Shown piece by piece: positions 34,700-46,757 of a DNA stretch of 64,000 nucleotides. Position 1 is the first letter of the stretch. The number at the start of each line of letters is the position of its first letter. The position numbers and the translations under genes were made by a program. This DNA is from Neofusicoccum parvum (lineage: Eukaryota; Ascomycota; Dothideomycetes; Botryosphaeriales; Botryosphaeriaceae), in assembly GCA_020912385.1 (NCBI GenBank), contig CP087219.1, forward strand, positions 1,798,001-1,862,000, written 5' to 3'. The notes below the pieces were generated by a model. That model did no database searches, was not told the DNA's origin, and saw nothing but the letters and a program-made list of their open reading frames with translations.

Positions 34700-36300
34700 C
34701 CACCCCATGGGTCCCTTGCAAGCGCCGCACATACCTACATCACGATGCATGTCAAACCCCACTACGGATCTTCTGGCAGCCCGCTGGCTTCTTCGGAGTT
34801 GCCGAAAAAAGCAGGTCAGAATGGCACAGCGGCTCATGTATCTTCAGTGGGTCCGAAAAGCGCACCACACGCTCGAGTCGCGCGCCATTACGCTGGCCTC
34901 GGATGCCGACAGCACCACTACGGTCATGGCGCCGCGCCGCTCCGGCGAACTAACGCAGACTACCTACGGGAGTGTCGCAGATGCCGTGGGCCGCCGCCAT
35001 CTTCCCCGATCAATTCTAGGCGACGTCGCACAGCATATCCGCATGATACCCCACTCCTGCATCTGCTCGACCGGGACCAGCTGCGCCAGCGCAGGCTGCG
35101 AGATAGCCACCTGCCACAGCCGCGTCTGCTGGCAGCGCTTGCAGCATGGTTTCACAGCGAGCCATGTGCTACTGCGCGCCCTGTCGAAGCCGACGCGCGT
35201 CTCGCCGCTACGGTTGACTGGGTCTCGAACCCAGAAATCAACCTCTTGAAGTCCCGGCCCACAGCGGAGGAGCGCAGCACGTGCTTGAAGAGCCGCACGC
35301 TACGGTTATACGCAATGTTGGCGAGTTGAGCGCCCGGTGGCTGAGGCGTCCGCATGCTGCCTGCCTGGCGTTGTGTGTTGCATTGTCAGTGTAAGCAGAT
35401 AAGGCCCTGGTCCAAGGCTTGAGAGTTCGCCTTGTTTGATTCTTTACGCCCTTCAGCGGTATTGCGCCTAGCCTTGCCCCTCCCCTGTTCCTTGACTAGG
35501 TCGCAGCGTGTGCGGTAGTTCCCGAAGATGACACGCACATTGGTCCCGTCGTAGCCAAATAATTTGTCGAAAGCGCGCTGCAGCCTCACCGTTGATGGCG
35601 ACAACGGCGGCTCCCATGCCATTGGCCGCATCGATGCATCTATCTTCCACCAGTCAATGTCGATGGTAGGGTTGGGTGTGTTGGTGTGCATGTCGGGTAG
35701 GATCCAGCCCGCCTCGACCGACAGCGTGGCCTCGATGATGCCAGCCAGCCCGGACGCGCCCCCCAGGTGGCTGACGTTGGATTTGACAGAGCCAGCAAGC
35801 GGCGGGAGGCTGTGGCCCGGCCCGAAGATAGCATTGATTGCCATCGTCTCGACTGCATCTGTGCCCGTGCAGTGCGCCTCAAAGTAGCCGGTCTCGGCGG
35901 CGGGGTCGAGGCCGGCCGCCTCCCCGCTACTCTGGAGCCTAAGCATGGCGCCACAAACGCCCTCGCTGCGTGCGTATATGTATATATATTCATATATGGA
36001 GCCGGTGACGTCTAAGGCGTAGTAGCCCCCGTCGTTCGCAAGCATGCTGAAGTCAGCCCTGAAAATGAAGTCGTCAGGCTCGAAGTGTATCACGACCCCG
36101 CGACGATAGCAACACATCGGCTTAGCCATGCTACAGCGCCTAACTGCCCAGGTCGAAGCACATAAGCGAAAGTAACTACGCCCTAGCCAGCGTTTTGCTG
36201 ACAACCTGAAGCAGTCTAACAGCAATAGTAGTATAGCGTTCAAGTCTGGTGTCAATGACAAGAAGCTGATGATTCGAGTCAAGTATGTGGATATATTAGC
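34700..36300 (-). pseudogene. Polyketide synthase relic (ketosynthase end and acyltransferase start)
   Basis: Minus-strand frames follow a fungal type I PKS. About 36100-35990 has FEPDDFIFRADFSMLANDGG and YYALDV, the KS middle. 35930-35560 has YFEAHCTGTDAVETMAINAI (HGTGT with Gly to Cys), SVKSNVSHLGGASGLAGIIE (KSNIGH region), PNPTIDIDWWKID and FGYDGTNVRVIFG. 35350-35150 has LANIAYNRSVRLFKHVLRSS, like the KS-AT linker, and 35110-35040 has AISQPALAQLVPV and MQEWGI, like the AT. In a shifted frame SGKMAAAHGI follows where the AT has SGEIAAAY. The catalytic cysteine region and the AT Gly-His-Ser are missing or shifted, there are several stops and frame changes, and a TATATA run (35974-35997) sits inside the KS. 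No product can be made. Confidence 0.7.
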
Positions 36301-37345
36301 GCAAGGAGATGTACTCATACGCACTTCTGGACTAAAGAATGTCTGTACTAGAGCTCTTTGATCTCACCAACCAACATTTCGGGCCTGTCAAGCAGCTGCT
36401 TTTGTGGTTGTTGTTTGTTGTTCTGCCTGAGCGTTATTTGCTGCATTTACCGCTTTGTTCATCATTGCTGATTATGCCTGATTTGAGCTGCTTCATGCGC
36501 ATTGACAACACCACCAAGTACATGAGAAGCCTTCCCCCTACCAGATACTTCCTTTTTGCTCTCTTAGCATAGGATCTTGTTGGTCTTCACCCACCTTCAT
36601 CTTGCATCAGTACTAATCTCGACAATCAGTTTCAGCAATAAAACGCTGCTTTAACCGCGAGCTGAGCGCCTGTTCCCACTCAGTGCCGCGCAAGTGAAGG
36701 ATAAATTCACGCTAACCGAGAACCGCGGTCTGCACCGCTGGCATTGCTATGATGAGCATCAAGGGGATTCGGACAGCGGTCTACGTCGGCGACAGGCTCG
36801 CGATCATCCCTGACCGAAGAATGTCGGACAGTGAGTCATCGACGGCGAGCGTTTTAGTGAACATTACGCAGAGAGCGGGCCTCACATCTGCATGCGTGCT
36901 CATGATGAGGGCAACCTTCTCAACGAAGAACGCCGTGACGATGCGAAGCAATGCCTCGCCATCGTGTACCTACGTCAACTCTGCCATAAGGCTGATATCG
37001 ACTCTGTTTGTTCACTTTTGGACCGACTTGTTACTTTTGATATATCATAAGGATTTCTGGTTCAAATTCGAGGCATTTTGAGTATGATTGAATCCGCCGA
37101 GAAAGTAAATACATAATGAAAAAACGAAAGTTGTTTTTGTCTGAATTTTCTTATTATTCGGATTTCTGTACTCGAAACAAATGAATCCAGGCTATTCTTC
37201 AATTTTGATGTTGAGAGTAAGAGTGAATAATGTTGCGTTGAGCTAATCCTATAGACGTTAAAATAAAGTGGGAGAACATGTGAAGGTCTCCCGTTCTTTC
37301 CCCCGCCATTTCAATCATCCGAAGATTCAACAATGTGTGCAGGTA
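36301..37345. other. Intergenic
   Basis: Mostly AT-rich beyond 37020. Small frames (36339-36572, 36749-37081) have no motif. 3' flank of the SDR at 37346. Confidence 0.4.
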
Positions 37346-38216
37346 TCACCAGGGCAACTCCTCGCCATCCCACTTGAACAGCTTTCCAGAGCTCTTCTCG
37401 CTCGTAGCGTCGTCGAGCTGCACGCGACATCAGTCAACGACCAGGACCAAACAGACGACCAGAACCATAGAACTCACCAGCTTCACAATCCCCGCCACAC
37501 TCTCCCCCACCTCCAGCTCCGCCTCCGCCAACCCAAAGTTCCGAGCCGCCCCGTCCCCCATCTCCGTCCGCACCCACCCCGGATCGATCGGCAGCGCAAT
37601 CAGCTCCGGATGCTCGACGTGGATCTTCTTGGTCAGGTAGTGCAGCGCGGCCTTGCTCGGCCCGTACGCCGCATTGGGGAACGGGCACAGCTCCATGCCG
37701 CCGATGCTGCCGGCGGACGAGCCGATGGTGACGAACTTCGGCGGGCGCGCGGACGCCTGGAGCAGCGGGAGCACGGCCTGGAACAGGATGACGGGGCCGA
37801 CGGTGTTGACGTCGAAGTGCGTCTTCATGTCGGCCGGGCGTACGTCTTTGACGAGCGGGAAGCCGGCGGTGAGGATGCCGGCGTTGGCGATGACGAGGTG
37901 GAGGGCGGGGATGTCGTGGTCGGCTTGGAGGGATTGGACGGCGTCGCGGGCGTCGGTTTCGGAGGCGGAGTCGATCTTGATGATGATGGCTTTGCTGTTG
38001 GGGCCGGTGGGGAGGGCGTGGAGGGACTGGGAGATGGGGCTCGCTGGGTCGCGGACGCCGCCGATTACGATGTGGCTGGGCCTCGACAAGTACGTTTCGA
38101 AAAGCGCGCGTCCAATGCCTCGTGAATGTATTAGCTTTCTCCGCTCTTTGTCGGGCGAGTTGTCCGTTCTTACCGCGGTTGACACCAGTGATCAGAACAA
38201 CTGTGTGAGAGGCCAT
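37346..38216 (-). CDS. Short-chain dehydrogenase/reductase
   Basis: Exons 38174-38216, 37478-38118 and 37346-37417 sum to 756 bases, 251 residues, standard for a classical SDR. Motifs: VVLITGVNRGIGRALFETYL (TGxxxGIG), IIIKIDSASETDA (Asp near the nucleotide), LHLVIANAGIL (NAG), FVTIGSSAGSIGGM (catalytic Ser) and AAYGPSKAALHYLTKKI (YxxxK). PGWVRTEMGDGAARNFG is the loop after strand 6, found in sepiapterin-reductase-like and toxin-cluster ketoreductases. The first intron splits the glycine motif, giving RG-IG only after splicing. The substrate is unknown. It is next to a PKS relic and may be left over from a pathway, but nothing else supports that. Confidence 0.9.
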
Positions 38217-39595
38217 TGCGAACTGATTGCTCGAAGTGAGTTAAGACTGAAAATGGTGTGTTGGTCCAAGGGCATGGAGATTTATAGTACTTCAGGCGTA
38301 GCCCGCTATTTGTCCGTGCTGAGGAATCAGCAGAAGCTGATATTCGGCTCCTGCTTGGACCGGCAGCCCCTGATATGTGTGATGCTGCGGCACAGAAAAA
38401 GAACATTGGAGCAATATCATTACTGATGAATTCATCGTCGACGTAAAGTTAGATGGAGAACTCGTTTAATGCATAGCCAGCAACGTCACGACGAGCAGAG
38501 TACTGATTGCTTGAAAGAGGCACTTTGGAGCTTTGGTGCTTTGGGACTACGTGAAGGAAGAGGGGGTGTGTTCGGACGGGTGCAGTTCGTGCTTATCCAC
38601 GCCAGCTTCGGTTCTGTGTCCTGTTTTGGCAACGCAACCGACCGCTGATTAATCGAGATAAGATCCGAAGCCAATGTGCCATGTAGCCCGCTGCTGTGGG
38701 GTTTACGAGAGCCGGCTGGTTTTACCTGCATGGCGCCTTCCGCGGCTCGTCCGTGCTCGAGTGCGAACCAATACAAGTCCCAGCAAGGCGCTCCTGCTGA
38801 CGACCAACGTGATGCTGCTTTTTTTTTGTTGCATACATTGTGGCGCAGAGACCCGGAGCAATCGTCCGGACGTAAGTTCCTTGAATATAGGCCAAGCCTG
38901 TATAGCCTACTGTTTCAATTCTCTAGACGTCAGCGGAAGCTTCAACTCTGTTAAACATGTAGAAAGAATTTATTTCGCAACGGAAGCCGACTGGTCAAGA
39001 GTTACAGTACCAATTTCCAATTCTCTAATCAAGACAGTGCATACCTGGCACAGGATGTACACAACAGAAGCAAATAAAGTTACCACAGATGTAGCTTGGA
39101 ACTTTGTCTAGCAATTGACTGCAATGTTGAGCTGAAGGGTAGCAAGCGAAGTGGGGGCCACGGATAAGTAAGACTGTACCTAACACCAGCCTTGCGCTTT
39201 ACAAGCCGGCCACGTGGGGGACTTTCCCCACCAACTTCCATTCAGACTTCCTGCCAACGCCGACGCGCACATCGCTGAATGCTATTGTCAGATGCGCTCT
39301 TTCGCATCGCTGTTCCTGACAAAGGTGGCTTTACCCCTACGCGACCCTACTTCTGACAGCCTCGTTCCGGTCGTGGCCAAGCTGGAACCTCCGCCCGCTC
39401 AGCACCTACAACTGCGCTTCGCCTCAGGAAAGCCATCAGAAGTTGAGAAATCTCGTGCGTCGCAGTGTGATCTTCTGGCCACGGCTCGGTAGATCGGCAC
39501 TCGGAGTTGAGTTCAACGCAAGCCTTGCGTCCGCGGGCTGACATTTGCGGGATTCCGGGCCTGCTTGCCCACCGGCTTTAAGTCGAAAAGTCTCA
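38217..39595. other. Intergenic region between SDR and HET genes
   Basis: Divergent upstream regions of the SDR and the HET gene at 39596. Small frames (38674-39111, 39214-39492) lack motifs. Nothing else seen. Confidence 0.4.
38281..38287 (-). promoter_or_regulatory. TATA-like element of the SDR gene
   Basis: Reads CTATAAA on the minus strand, about 65-70 bases before the ATG at 38216. Confidence 0.4.
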
Positions 39596-41905
39596 ATGGA
39601 CCATCGCTTTGCGGATGGCCGCAATAGAGAGTCCGAACAATCTGGAAAGCTCTGCAAAAAGTGCCAGCGCTATTTCAGCGATGAGCATATCTTCCGAGCC
39701 GGACGAATACAGATACCCCTACCGCAAATCCATCAAGTAGCGTCCCACGGCAGCATTGATGACCTACGGGCACGGAAAGAATACTCGTTTTGCGATTTTT
39801 TGTTGAAATGCATTTTGACAGAGCTTCGGATCCGGGATTACGTCGAAGACGAGGTGGAGGATCACACATGCCTAATCCGGCCTTCTCTAACTAATCCTAG
39901 CGTCTATTGTGTCGAATATGACAAAATGATATACTTCAGGGCCGCTATTCGACTCCAGAAGGGGAAATTTCCAGCGCCGCCCAGTCGCCAGAGCCCGTCA
40001 TTTAAGACGCCCGGGGGCACTTCAGTCTCAATAGCTATGCTTCAACGATGGATACAAGCCTGCGAAATGCCGCAAAACACCGAATTCGTCAACAACTCGT
40101 TTTTCCACTCCAAGTGTCACACAACTATAAATGACAAGGATTCTCATCTCAAGGTCATGCTCATTGACGTACAGAACCGCTGCCTCGTTGCGGCCAACTC
40201 CGGTTTCCGATATTCTGTTCTGAACTACGTCTGGGGCAGTGATATTAGCTTCCTACGGACCACGAGGGCCAATGTTGGAGCCCTCCACAAAGAACAAGCT
40301 CTGACACGCGCAGCCGGTGTTCCCACTCTGATTGATGACGCAATAGAGTTCATGAAAGCACTCGGCGAGAAGTACCTCTGGGTCGATTCCCTGTGCTTAG
40401 TCCAAGACGATGCGGAGAAGAAGTACGCCGGTATCAGGCACATGCACACAGTCTTTGCTCGTGCACACCTTACCATTGTGGCAGCCTCCGCCAAAGATGC
40501 TAATGCACCACTGGCGGGATTCCGAAGTGGCACTCGAGATCCTCTTTCTTCGTTGGAAATTGGCGGGAAACGTCTCGAGAAAGCTGAGGGATATCCGTTC
40601 AACGAGATGGACCGCTCCGTCTACGCCTCATGGACGCTGCAGGAGTTCATGATGTCGACCAGATGCTTGGTTTTTACCTACGACCAAGTCTACTATCGAT
40701 GCGCTTCTGCGTTAGTCGCAGAGATGAGGCCCTGTGAACCACAGAGTTGCGTCGAGACCCCTTCACCTACTCTTTTCGTTGACTGTAGGCATTTCAGAAT
40801 GTTTGAGGATTACAACACCATTCAAGATGTCACAAAATCGAAGGCTACCGCAGACAACGACCGGATCCGTGGGTCTCCAGTTGCCCGGCATTATCAACGA
40901 TTGTTCCCGAGTTTCCAGATATATGCCAATCTTGTCGGCCTCTACACGCAGAGAAATATGTCCTACCAGTCAGACATACTCAACGCATTTAGCGCCTTGC
41001 AGACTGCGCTGAGTGACAGTATGGGAACTGACTTTGAGTTTGGGCTTCCGTTGGCCGCTTTTGGCTTTTCTCTGCTTTGGACGCCCAAGCCCCACCAACC
41101 GTCCAGACGGGAGATCGATAATCTAGACAATCTCCCACAAGCCCAACTTCTGTTGCCGACATGGTCTTGGATCGGATGGGATTGTTCCATTGCCTGGTTG
41201 GAACCACTGCGTCCCCGTCATCTCTGGAACCCGGTCACGAGCCACATATTCGAGGAGCTCGTTCCGACGAGAAGACTGAGGTTAATCGACGCCGAAGTGC
41301 CCTGGAACAGCAAACACTGCTCGCTGCAGGAGGACTGTGCTGCGGACACTCCGATTCTTTACTTGCGTTCGGGCACGCTGCGCTTCACGGCAGAGACGGT
41401 ACGCGCGGCACGTTTCTCTTACCGCAGATCACTGGACCCGGAATTCCTTGAGAACACGAGTGTTTGGCAAGCCGCCAACCTCGAGATTGTGCCACTTGAG
41501 CAAACTCAGTCCCTTGCGCAAGCGAAGAGCGGTCCTGCGCCTCCAATCAACCCAGCGTTCCCTCCAAGAACGTCCCCAGAGTCGCCTCGAAAGACCGAAG
41601 AAGACGACGGCATGGGCCGAGGTTTTACATGTGGCTTGGAGCTCGAAATGATGCAAAATGATGCCAATCTGGAGTTCGTGGCGTTGTCCACCTTCCAGCC
41701 CTACGAAGATGAGTCCGGGAATTTGCCCAAGCCGTTCTACCATTTCAACGCAGGCGTCGGAGATGAACAGACAGATCGTCCATTTCTGAACTGTCTCGTG
41801 GTCAAGTGGTTTGGCAATATTGCGGAGCGAGTGGGGATTGCTCAGGTTGGCGCACTGGCGTGGAAGGATGCTTGGCCGACGGTGAAAACGATCCTTCTAC
41901 GATGA
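39596..41905 (+). CDS. HET domain protein, single exon
   Basis: 769 residues from MDHRFADGRNRESEQSG; an in-frame ATG at 39545 would add 17. The N-terminus has a zinc-like LCKKCQRYFSDEH segment. HET blocks: YSVLNYVWGSDISFLRTTR, LPTLIDDAIEFM-type helix (seen as VPTLIDDAIEFMKALGEKYL), WVDSLCLVQDDAEKKYAGIR, AHLTIVAASAKDANAPLAGF, and SVYASWTLQEFMMSTRCLVF, where family members have RAWTLQE. SYQSDILNAFSALQTAL and LLLPTWSWIGWD follow, as usual in the C-terminal half. A Pro/Ser-rich linker lies near residue 660. No stop or frameshift, in contrast with the HET gene at 62002. Probably a cytosolic regulator of non-self recognition. Confidence 0.9.
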   Translation: MDHRFADGRNRESEQSGKLCKKCQRYFSDEHIFRAGRIQIPLPQIHQVASHGSIDDLRARKEYSFCDFLLKCILTELRIRDYVEDEVEDHTCLIRPSLTNPSVYCVEYDKMIYFRAAIRLQKGKFPAPPSRQSPSFKTPGGTSVSIAMLQRWIQACEMPQNTEFVNNSFFHSKCHTTINDKDSHLKVMLIDVQNRCLVAANSGFRYSVLNYVWGSDISFLRTTRANVGALHKEQALTRAAGVPTLIDDAIEFMKALGEKYLWVDSLCLVQDDAEKKYAGIRHMHTVFARAHLTIVAASAKDANAPLAGFRSGTRDPLSSLEIGGKRLEKAEGYPFNEMDRSVYASWTLQEFMMSTRCLVFTYDQVYYRCASALVAEMRPCEPQSCVETPSPTLFVDCRHFRMFEDYNTIQDVTKSKATADNDRIRGSPVARHYQRLFPSFQIYANLVGLYTQRNMSYQSDILNAFSALQTALSDSMGTDFEFGLPLAAFGFSLLWTPKPHQPSRREIDNLDNLPQAQLLLPTWSWIGWDCSIAWLEPLRPRHLWNPVTSHIFEELVPTRRLRLIDAEVPWNSKHCSLQEDCAADTPILYLRSGTLRFTAETVRAARFSYRRSLDPEFLENTSVWQAANLEIVPLEQTQSLAQAKSGPAPPINPAFPPRTSPESPRKTEEDDGMGRGFTCGLELEMMQNDANLEFVALSTFQPYEDESGNLPKPFYHFNAGVGDEQTDRPFLNCLVVKWFGNIAERVGIAQVGALAWKDAWPTVKTILLR

Positions 41906-42564
41906 CGGTAGTCTGGGTGCGGAGTCTACTGGACAGCATCTTTGTGCATCTCCATGCGGCTCTCGCAAACTTTCTTCTACGAAGATTGAGTTTCCGTCGC
42001 CCCAGTCCTTGGGGACCAGGCACAAGTTCCGATTCGACAGCGTCTTGCACAACGGGAGGCTCGCCGCGTGGCGTTCGTACCGAAGCGGCGTTGCGATCGC
42101 CCGCATAACGGCCTAGCGTCAAGCCGGCCCTTGCATCCAATCGCACATCTCCCTCTACGAAGGGAACCCCACACTTCGTTCGTACCAAGAAACACCGCAA
42201 GGAATTGGCATGCGGTTCACGCTCGCATTCGGGTTTCGGTCCCAATGAGGCCAATGCTTTTTGAATGTTAGGACAGTTGGTGCGTACTTCTCTCGCAAGA
42301 GGAAATGATAAGCAGCCGCACCGCTATAGCAAGCAGACCAGGCATGCATGCCAAAACGCGATTGGAGGAAAAGGAGCTCATCCCGCGTAACTGAGGAGAA
42401 CAATCCCTCCCCCTGCAACATTCGGGTCCCACGACTCTTGGTCTGGACGACACCTATATATCACGCGCCCAATTCCCCGCAGATGGACCTACCCACCATC
42501 GATCGCCCTCCAAACAAAACTTCCCCACCCGAAAGACCTTCCACGCCGAAACAAATCCCCCAAA
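41906..42564. promoter_or_regulatory. Upstream region of the monooxygenase with a TATA box at 42454-42461
   Basis: CTATATATC at 42454-42462 lies about 105 bases before the ATG at 42565, followed by a C-rich leader. The rest of the stretch shows nothing recognisable. Confidence 0.5.
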
Positions 42565-44543
42565 ATGGTCACCGTCGACCCCGGCGTCGCCGCCCCCGAC
42601 CCCACCATCCGCCAAAAGTACATCTCCGAGCGCAACAAGCGCCTCCGCCCCGACGGCACCGCGCAATTCACCCCCCTCGCCAGCACCCCTCGCCTCTCCC
42701 ACCTCGCCACCGACCCGTGGGCCGCGCACCCCACCCTCAACGCCACACCCCCCGCCCTCCGCCCCGGCGACGCCATCAAGTTCCTCATCCTCGGCGCCGG
42801 CTTCGGCGGCCTCCTCTTCGCGGTGCGCCTCGTCCGCGCGGGCTTCCCCGCCGCCGCCATCCGCTTCGTCGACGACGCCGCCGGCTTCGGCGGCACCTGG
42901 TACTGGAACAGGTACCCCGGCCTGATGTGCGACGTCGAGAGCTACATCTACATGCCGCTGCTCGAGGAGACGGGGTACGCGCCGCGGCGCAAGTACGCGC
43001 GCGGCGCAGAGCTGCGCGAGCACGCGGAGCGCATCGCGGAGGTGTGGGGGCTCGCCGACAAGGCGCTGTGGCGCGCGCGGTGCCGCGGCGCGGTGTGGGA
43101 TGAGGGCGCGAGGAGGTGGGCGGTAAGGGTGGTGGAGGGGCGCGGGCCGGGCGAGGCGGAGAGGGAGGTTGTGGTTAGCGCGCAGTACGTGTTTGCGGCG
43201 GGTGGGACGCTGAATGCGCCGCAGGTGCCGCGGTTGAAGGGGTTGAGCGCGTTTAGGGGGAGCTGCTTCCACACGTCGAGGTGGGATTATGGCGTCACGG
43301 GCGGGTCGCCGGAGGAGTGGGAGTTGGAGAAGCTGAGGGATAAGAGGGTGGGGATTATTGGGACGGGGGCGACGGCGGTTCAGGTGGTTCCGCAGCTGGC
43401 CAGGTGGGCGAAGGAGCTGTATGTCTTTCAGCGCACGCCGGCCAGTGTTGATGTCCGCGGGCAGCGGCCCACTGATCCGGAGGAGTGGACGACCAAGATT
43501 GCGGTGGAGAAGGGCTGGCAGAGGGCGAGGTCGGAGAACTTCAACTCGTACCTGATGGGCGCGCCAAAGGGAGAGGATCTGGTCAATGATGCTTGGTGCC
43601 GCATGCCATCGTACAGCGGCATTATCGGTGCTCCGGGGAACGGCATCGTCACGCCGGACAAGATTCCCGAGCACCTTGCGAGGCTGCACGAGTTGGACCT
43701 TGAGCGTGCTGAGAGAGTGCGTGCACGGGTAGACGAGATCGTGAAAGATAAGGAGACGGCAAAAAAGCTGCACTTCTACTATCCTTCATGGTGCAAAAGG
43801 TCAGTTGCTGACTTCCTTCTCTTGTAATAATCCGCTAAATCCAGAGCAAAAGACCCTGCTTCCACGACGAATACTTACCGGCATTCAACCAGCCTAACGT
43901 CACGCTGGTTGATACAGATGGCAAGGGTGTTGAATCACTCACCGCAAACGGGATTGTGGCCAACGGTACCGAATATCCCGTCGATGTCCTCGTACTCAGC
44001 ACAGGATACGTATCGCCAGCAGCAGGGGGCGGCAGTCCTGCATCAAAGGCCGGTATGAAGGTGATTGGGCGGAATGGTTTATCCATGGACGACAAGTGGG
44101 CGCAACAGGGTGCAGCAACGCTGCACGGCGTTGCGACACATGACTTCCCCAATTTCTTCTTCCCAGGTCCTTCGCAGGCAGGCGTGACGGCGAACTTCAC
44201 TTTCGCGTTGGATACGCTTGCTTCACATGTTGCAGCAGTACTGGCCGATGCAGAACGTCGGGTTGACCAGCCTGAGAAGATGACTGTCGAGGTGACGAAA
44301 GAGGCTGAGGAGGCGTGGTCGATGGAGATCATGATGAGAGCTGGGTGGTTTGCTACTGTGTCGGGCTGTACTCCGAGTTACATAAACAGTGAGGGTGAGA
44401 AGGACCGACCGACCACCATGGAAGAGAAGATGAAAGGTGCTCGTGGTGCGCCTTGGGGGGAAGGAATCTCAAGCTTTGTGGATGTGTTGAAGTCCTGGCA
44501 GGAAGACGGGGGCTTGAAGGGGTTTGAAATCTCTGCTGCATGA
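42565..44543 (+). CDS. FAD-dependent Baeyer-Villiger-type monooxygenase
   Basis: Exons 42565-43799 and 43853-44543 (53-base intron) sum to 1926 bases, 641 residues. It inserts one oxygen atom of O2 into a ketone using FAD and NADPH. Motifs: FLILGAGFGGLLFAVRLV (first GxGxxG, FAD), FGGTWYWNRYPGLMCDVESY (conserved GG-T-W-x-W-x-R-Y-P-G), FRGSCFHTSRWDYGVTGGSP (the FxGxxxHxxxW/D fingerprint) and RVGIIGTGATAVQVVPQLA (second GxGxxG, NADPH). WCKRPCFHDEYLPAF spans the intron. VDVLVLSTGYVSP and FPGPSQAGVTANFTF complete the FAD contacts. The 80-residue N-terminal extension before the first GxGxxG and the overall size resemble the cyclopentadecanone-monooxygenase group. The substrate is unknown; no pathway partners are adjacent. 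Confidence 0.92.
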
Positions 44544-45475
44544 TATCTGCCGGTATCTTTTCACTGCAGATTTAAGCTAAAAGAGAAGTTTAGATAGCGA
44601 GACTACACGAGAACTTGTAGGAAGTAGGAACTTAACATGAATGAAAGCATGTTCACTTTGCTCGCGTACATCAAAGAAATGTTGAACCAATCTGGATGAA
44701 TACTTCAATCATGCATGAAGGTATGCACATGTATGTGATCTACAAAAGACCTGTTAAGCATCTTATCAGCCAGAAATTGAGGGAATTTGGGAGAGTGAAG
44801 GGCGTTGCCGGTCTCATCCCCGTAAGCGAGGGCTGAATCAATATGTGGGCCGAGTCAAAACTTGGACCGAGTCAATCAGGCGCTCAGAGGCGCCTGTCTA
44901 TGTTGACGGAAACGTTACTCCGACATTGTTCGACACACGCTATCGAGCCCCAGCTGCGGATGGACTGAATGACGGTTTTAATTCTCTGATGATTATCGGC
45001 ATCATCATATCTCTCCTCGTGACCCTAATGATTGCCTGCGGAGAGGGCGCTAGATATGACCTCTTAACCTTGCCTACTGGAAGGACCCAGGCCCTACCAA
45101 AGAAAGTCTGCAAAGCGTAGCTAAGTCTCTTTAGTCGCCGCACTGAGTTTCTCCGCCAATGTATTCATATTTTCTGCCAAGAAAGTTGTTGCTGCAGGTG
45201 ACCTTAGCAAAACTACTCCCACTTTACGGTTAGTCGAAGCATTGTTCCAGACGCGTTGGTTACTTCTTCCGCTGCATATTTACATACAGAAGAGTACTTT
45301 TAATACCCATAAATACATTCACGTATTACGATACTTCCGGATGGAAAATCAGCGACTCCCTCTCAACGTGTTGTGACGCAATTGATCTGTTTGACACCTA
45401 TAAATCCAAAACGGACATCCGAACTCACAACTGCTCAGTGTCGCACCTCGCCTTTGCTCCAAGCACCCCACTTGT
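44544..45475. other. Intergenic
   Basis: A 91-codon frame at 44845-45120 has one possible membrane segment (MIIGIIISLLVTLMIACG) but no other support. The rest is AT-rich and featureless. Confidence 0.3.
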
Positions 45476-46757
45476 CTAATACCCCAACAATTTGTCGACT
45501 CTATTGACGACCGACTCGCCCCTTGACCGCCTTTCCAGGTTGTAAGCAAGGATCTTGCAAGCCCTTTCATTGTAATGATTCGAGTTACCGGCGCAGTGAG
45601 GGGTGATTATCACGTTCTTGTACTTCCAGAGTTTGTGGTCCGGAGGCAGAGGCTCGGGGTCTGTAACGTCAAGAGCGGCTCCTCTGATCTGGTTCTCGTC
45701 TAGGGCAGCCATAAGGTCATTGGTGTTGATGATTGCCCCTCTCCCGACGTTGCTGACGTATGTTTTCTTCTTGCTCAAAAGGGCGAGCTGATCTCGTGAA
45801 ATCATTCCCCGTGTCTTCTCCGTGAGAGGAAGGGTAATGACGAGCAAGTCGAGATCAGACGAGAGGAAGCTGCTCAGCTGATCTTGCCCGAAGAACCACT
45901 TGGTAGGAAATTCTCCTTTCGGGTCGCCGAGGCCAGGCTCAGAGAAGGAGTCGTCCATTCTGGACTCCAGAGTGGCACGCTCATGCAGAGTGTAGGCATA
46001 GACGTCCATACCGAATGCTTTGGCAACATTTGCGCACTGTCTCCCAACGCAGCCATAGCCCAAAATGCCACTATATACTAGTCAGTCAAGCAAGTGATTG
46101 AGGTTAAACGAGGTAGATAATGTGAAAAAGACATTACACAGTAAGAAGGTGAGGAATGACAAAAGTAACATAACAACTTACACCCGAAGCCCAACAGCAT
46201 CTTCAGTATCTTCGTCCGTTTCGGGATCAACCCATTTGCTCAACCTTTGGTTGTCAAGATGTTCCGGAACTTGAGAAAGTAGTCAGTGACCTATCACGTC
46301 TTTATACAGGAGTACTTACTGTGATGCTGGAAGGCTAGAAACGTTGAGAAGACCCATTCGGCTATCTGTGGTCTGAACCTTTTGTTAGAAGAGGAATACA
46401 TGGTGAAATGCATCGTGGTACTCACGGGTGAACACCATTCGACGTGCAAAAGGAGATATCCGTGTCTTCAAACAAGGGTAGTCCCATAATCTGATTGCAG
46501 CCAGCACTAAGCAGCTGCACATACTGGAGGTTTGGTGCAATTTCTCTGGTTGGAAAAAGCTTCCATGTGAAAAGAACTGTCACGTTCTTCCATGTTTCAA
46601 CAGGAATCTCTCTTGGGAGTTCTGTTGCGTACATCTCGACCTTGTAGCTGTGTACATATATCCTGGGACTGATTTTGCTGAGGTTAGCAATCCAATCAGG
46701 GCCGGGTGACCATGGCATCAAAATGAGAAGAAAATCTTGGTTGGCCATGTTGGTCAA
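45476..46757 (-). CDS. D-isomer-specific 2-hydroxyacid dehydrogenase
   Basis: Exons 46426-46757, 46320-46372, 46182-46269 and 45476-46070 sum to 1068 bases, 355 residues. NAD-dependent interconversion of 2-oxo and D-2-hydroxy acids. Motifs: LQYVQLLSAGCNQ and NGVHPPQIAEWVFSTFLAF (the helix leading into the NAD domain, spanning an intron), GILGYGCVGRQCANVAKAFG (GxGxxG), YVSNVGRGAIINTNDLMAAL (catalytic Arg), GAALDVTDPEPLPPDHKLW (Glu) and VIITPHCAGNS (His). All catalytic residues are present. It is head-to-head with the FMN-dependent oxidase at 47202, 444 bases apart, which suggests joint control and a shared hydroxy-acid substrate of opposite handedness. It is a different subfamily from the dehydrogenase at 6193. 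Confidence 0.9.

Noticed and set aside
35213..35244. tRNA-like stretch GGTCTCGAACCC with flanking GTTGA/TCAAC
   Set aside because: The loop is too short for a T arm, and no acceptor, D or anticodon arms fit around it.
44845..45120. 91-codon ORF with one hydrophobic segment
   Set aside because: No start context, intron or family support; kept only as a note in the intergenic entry.
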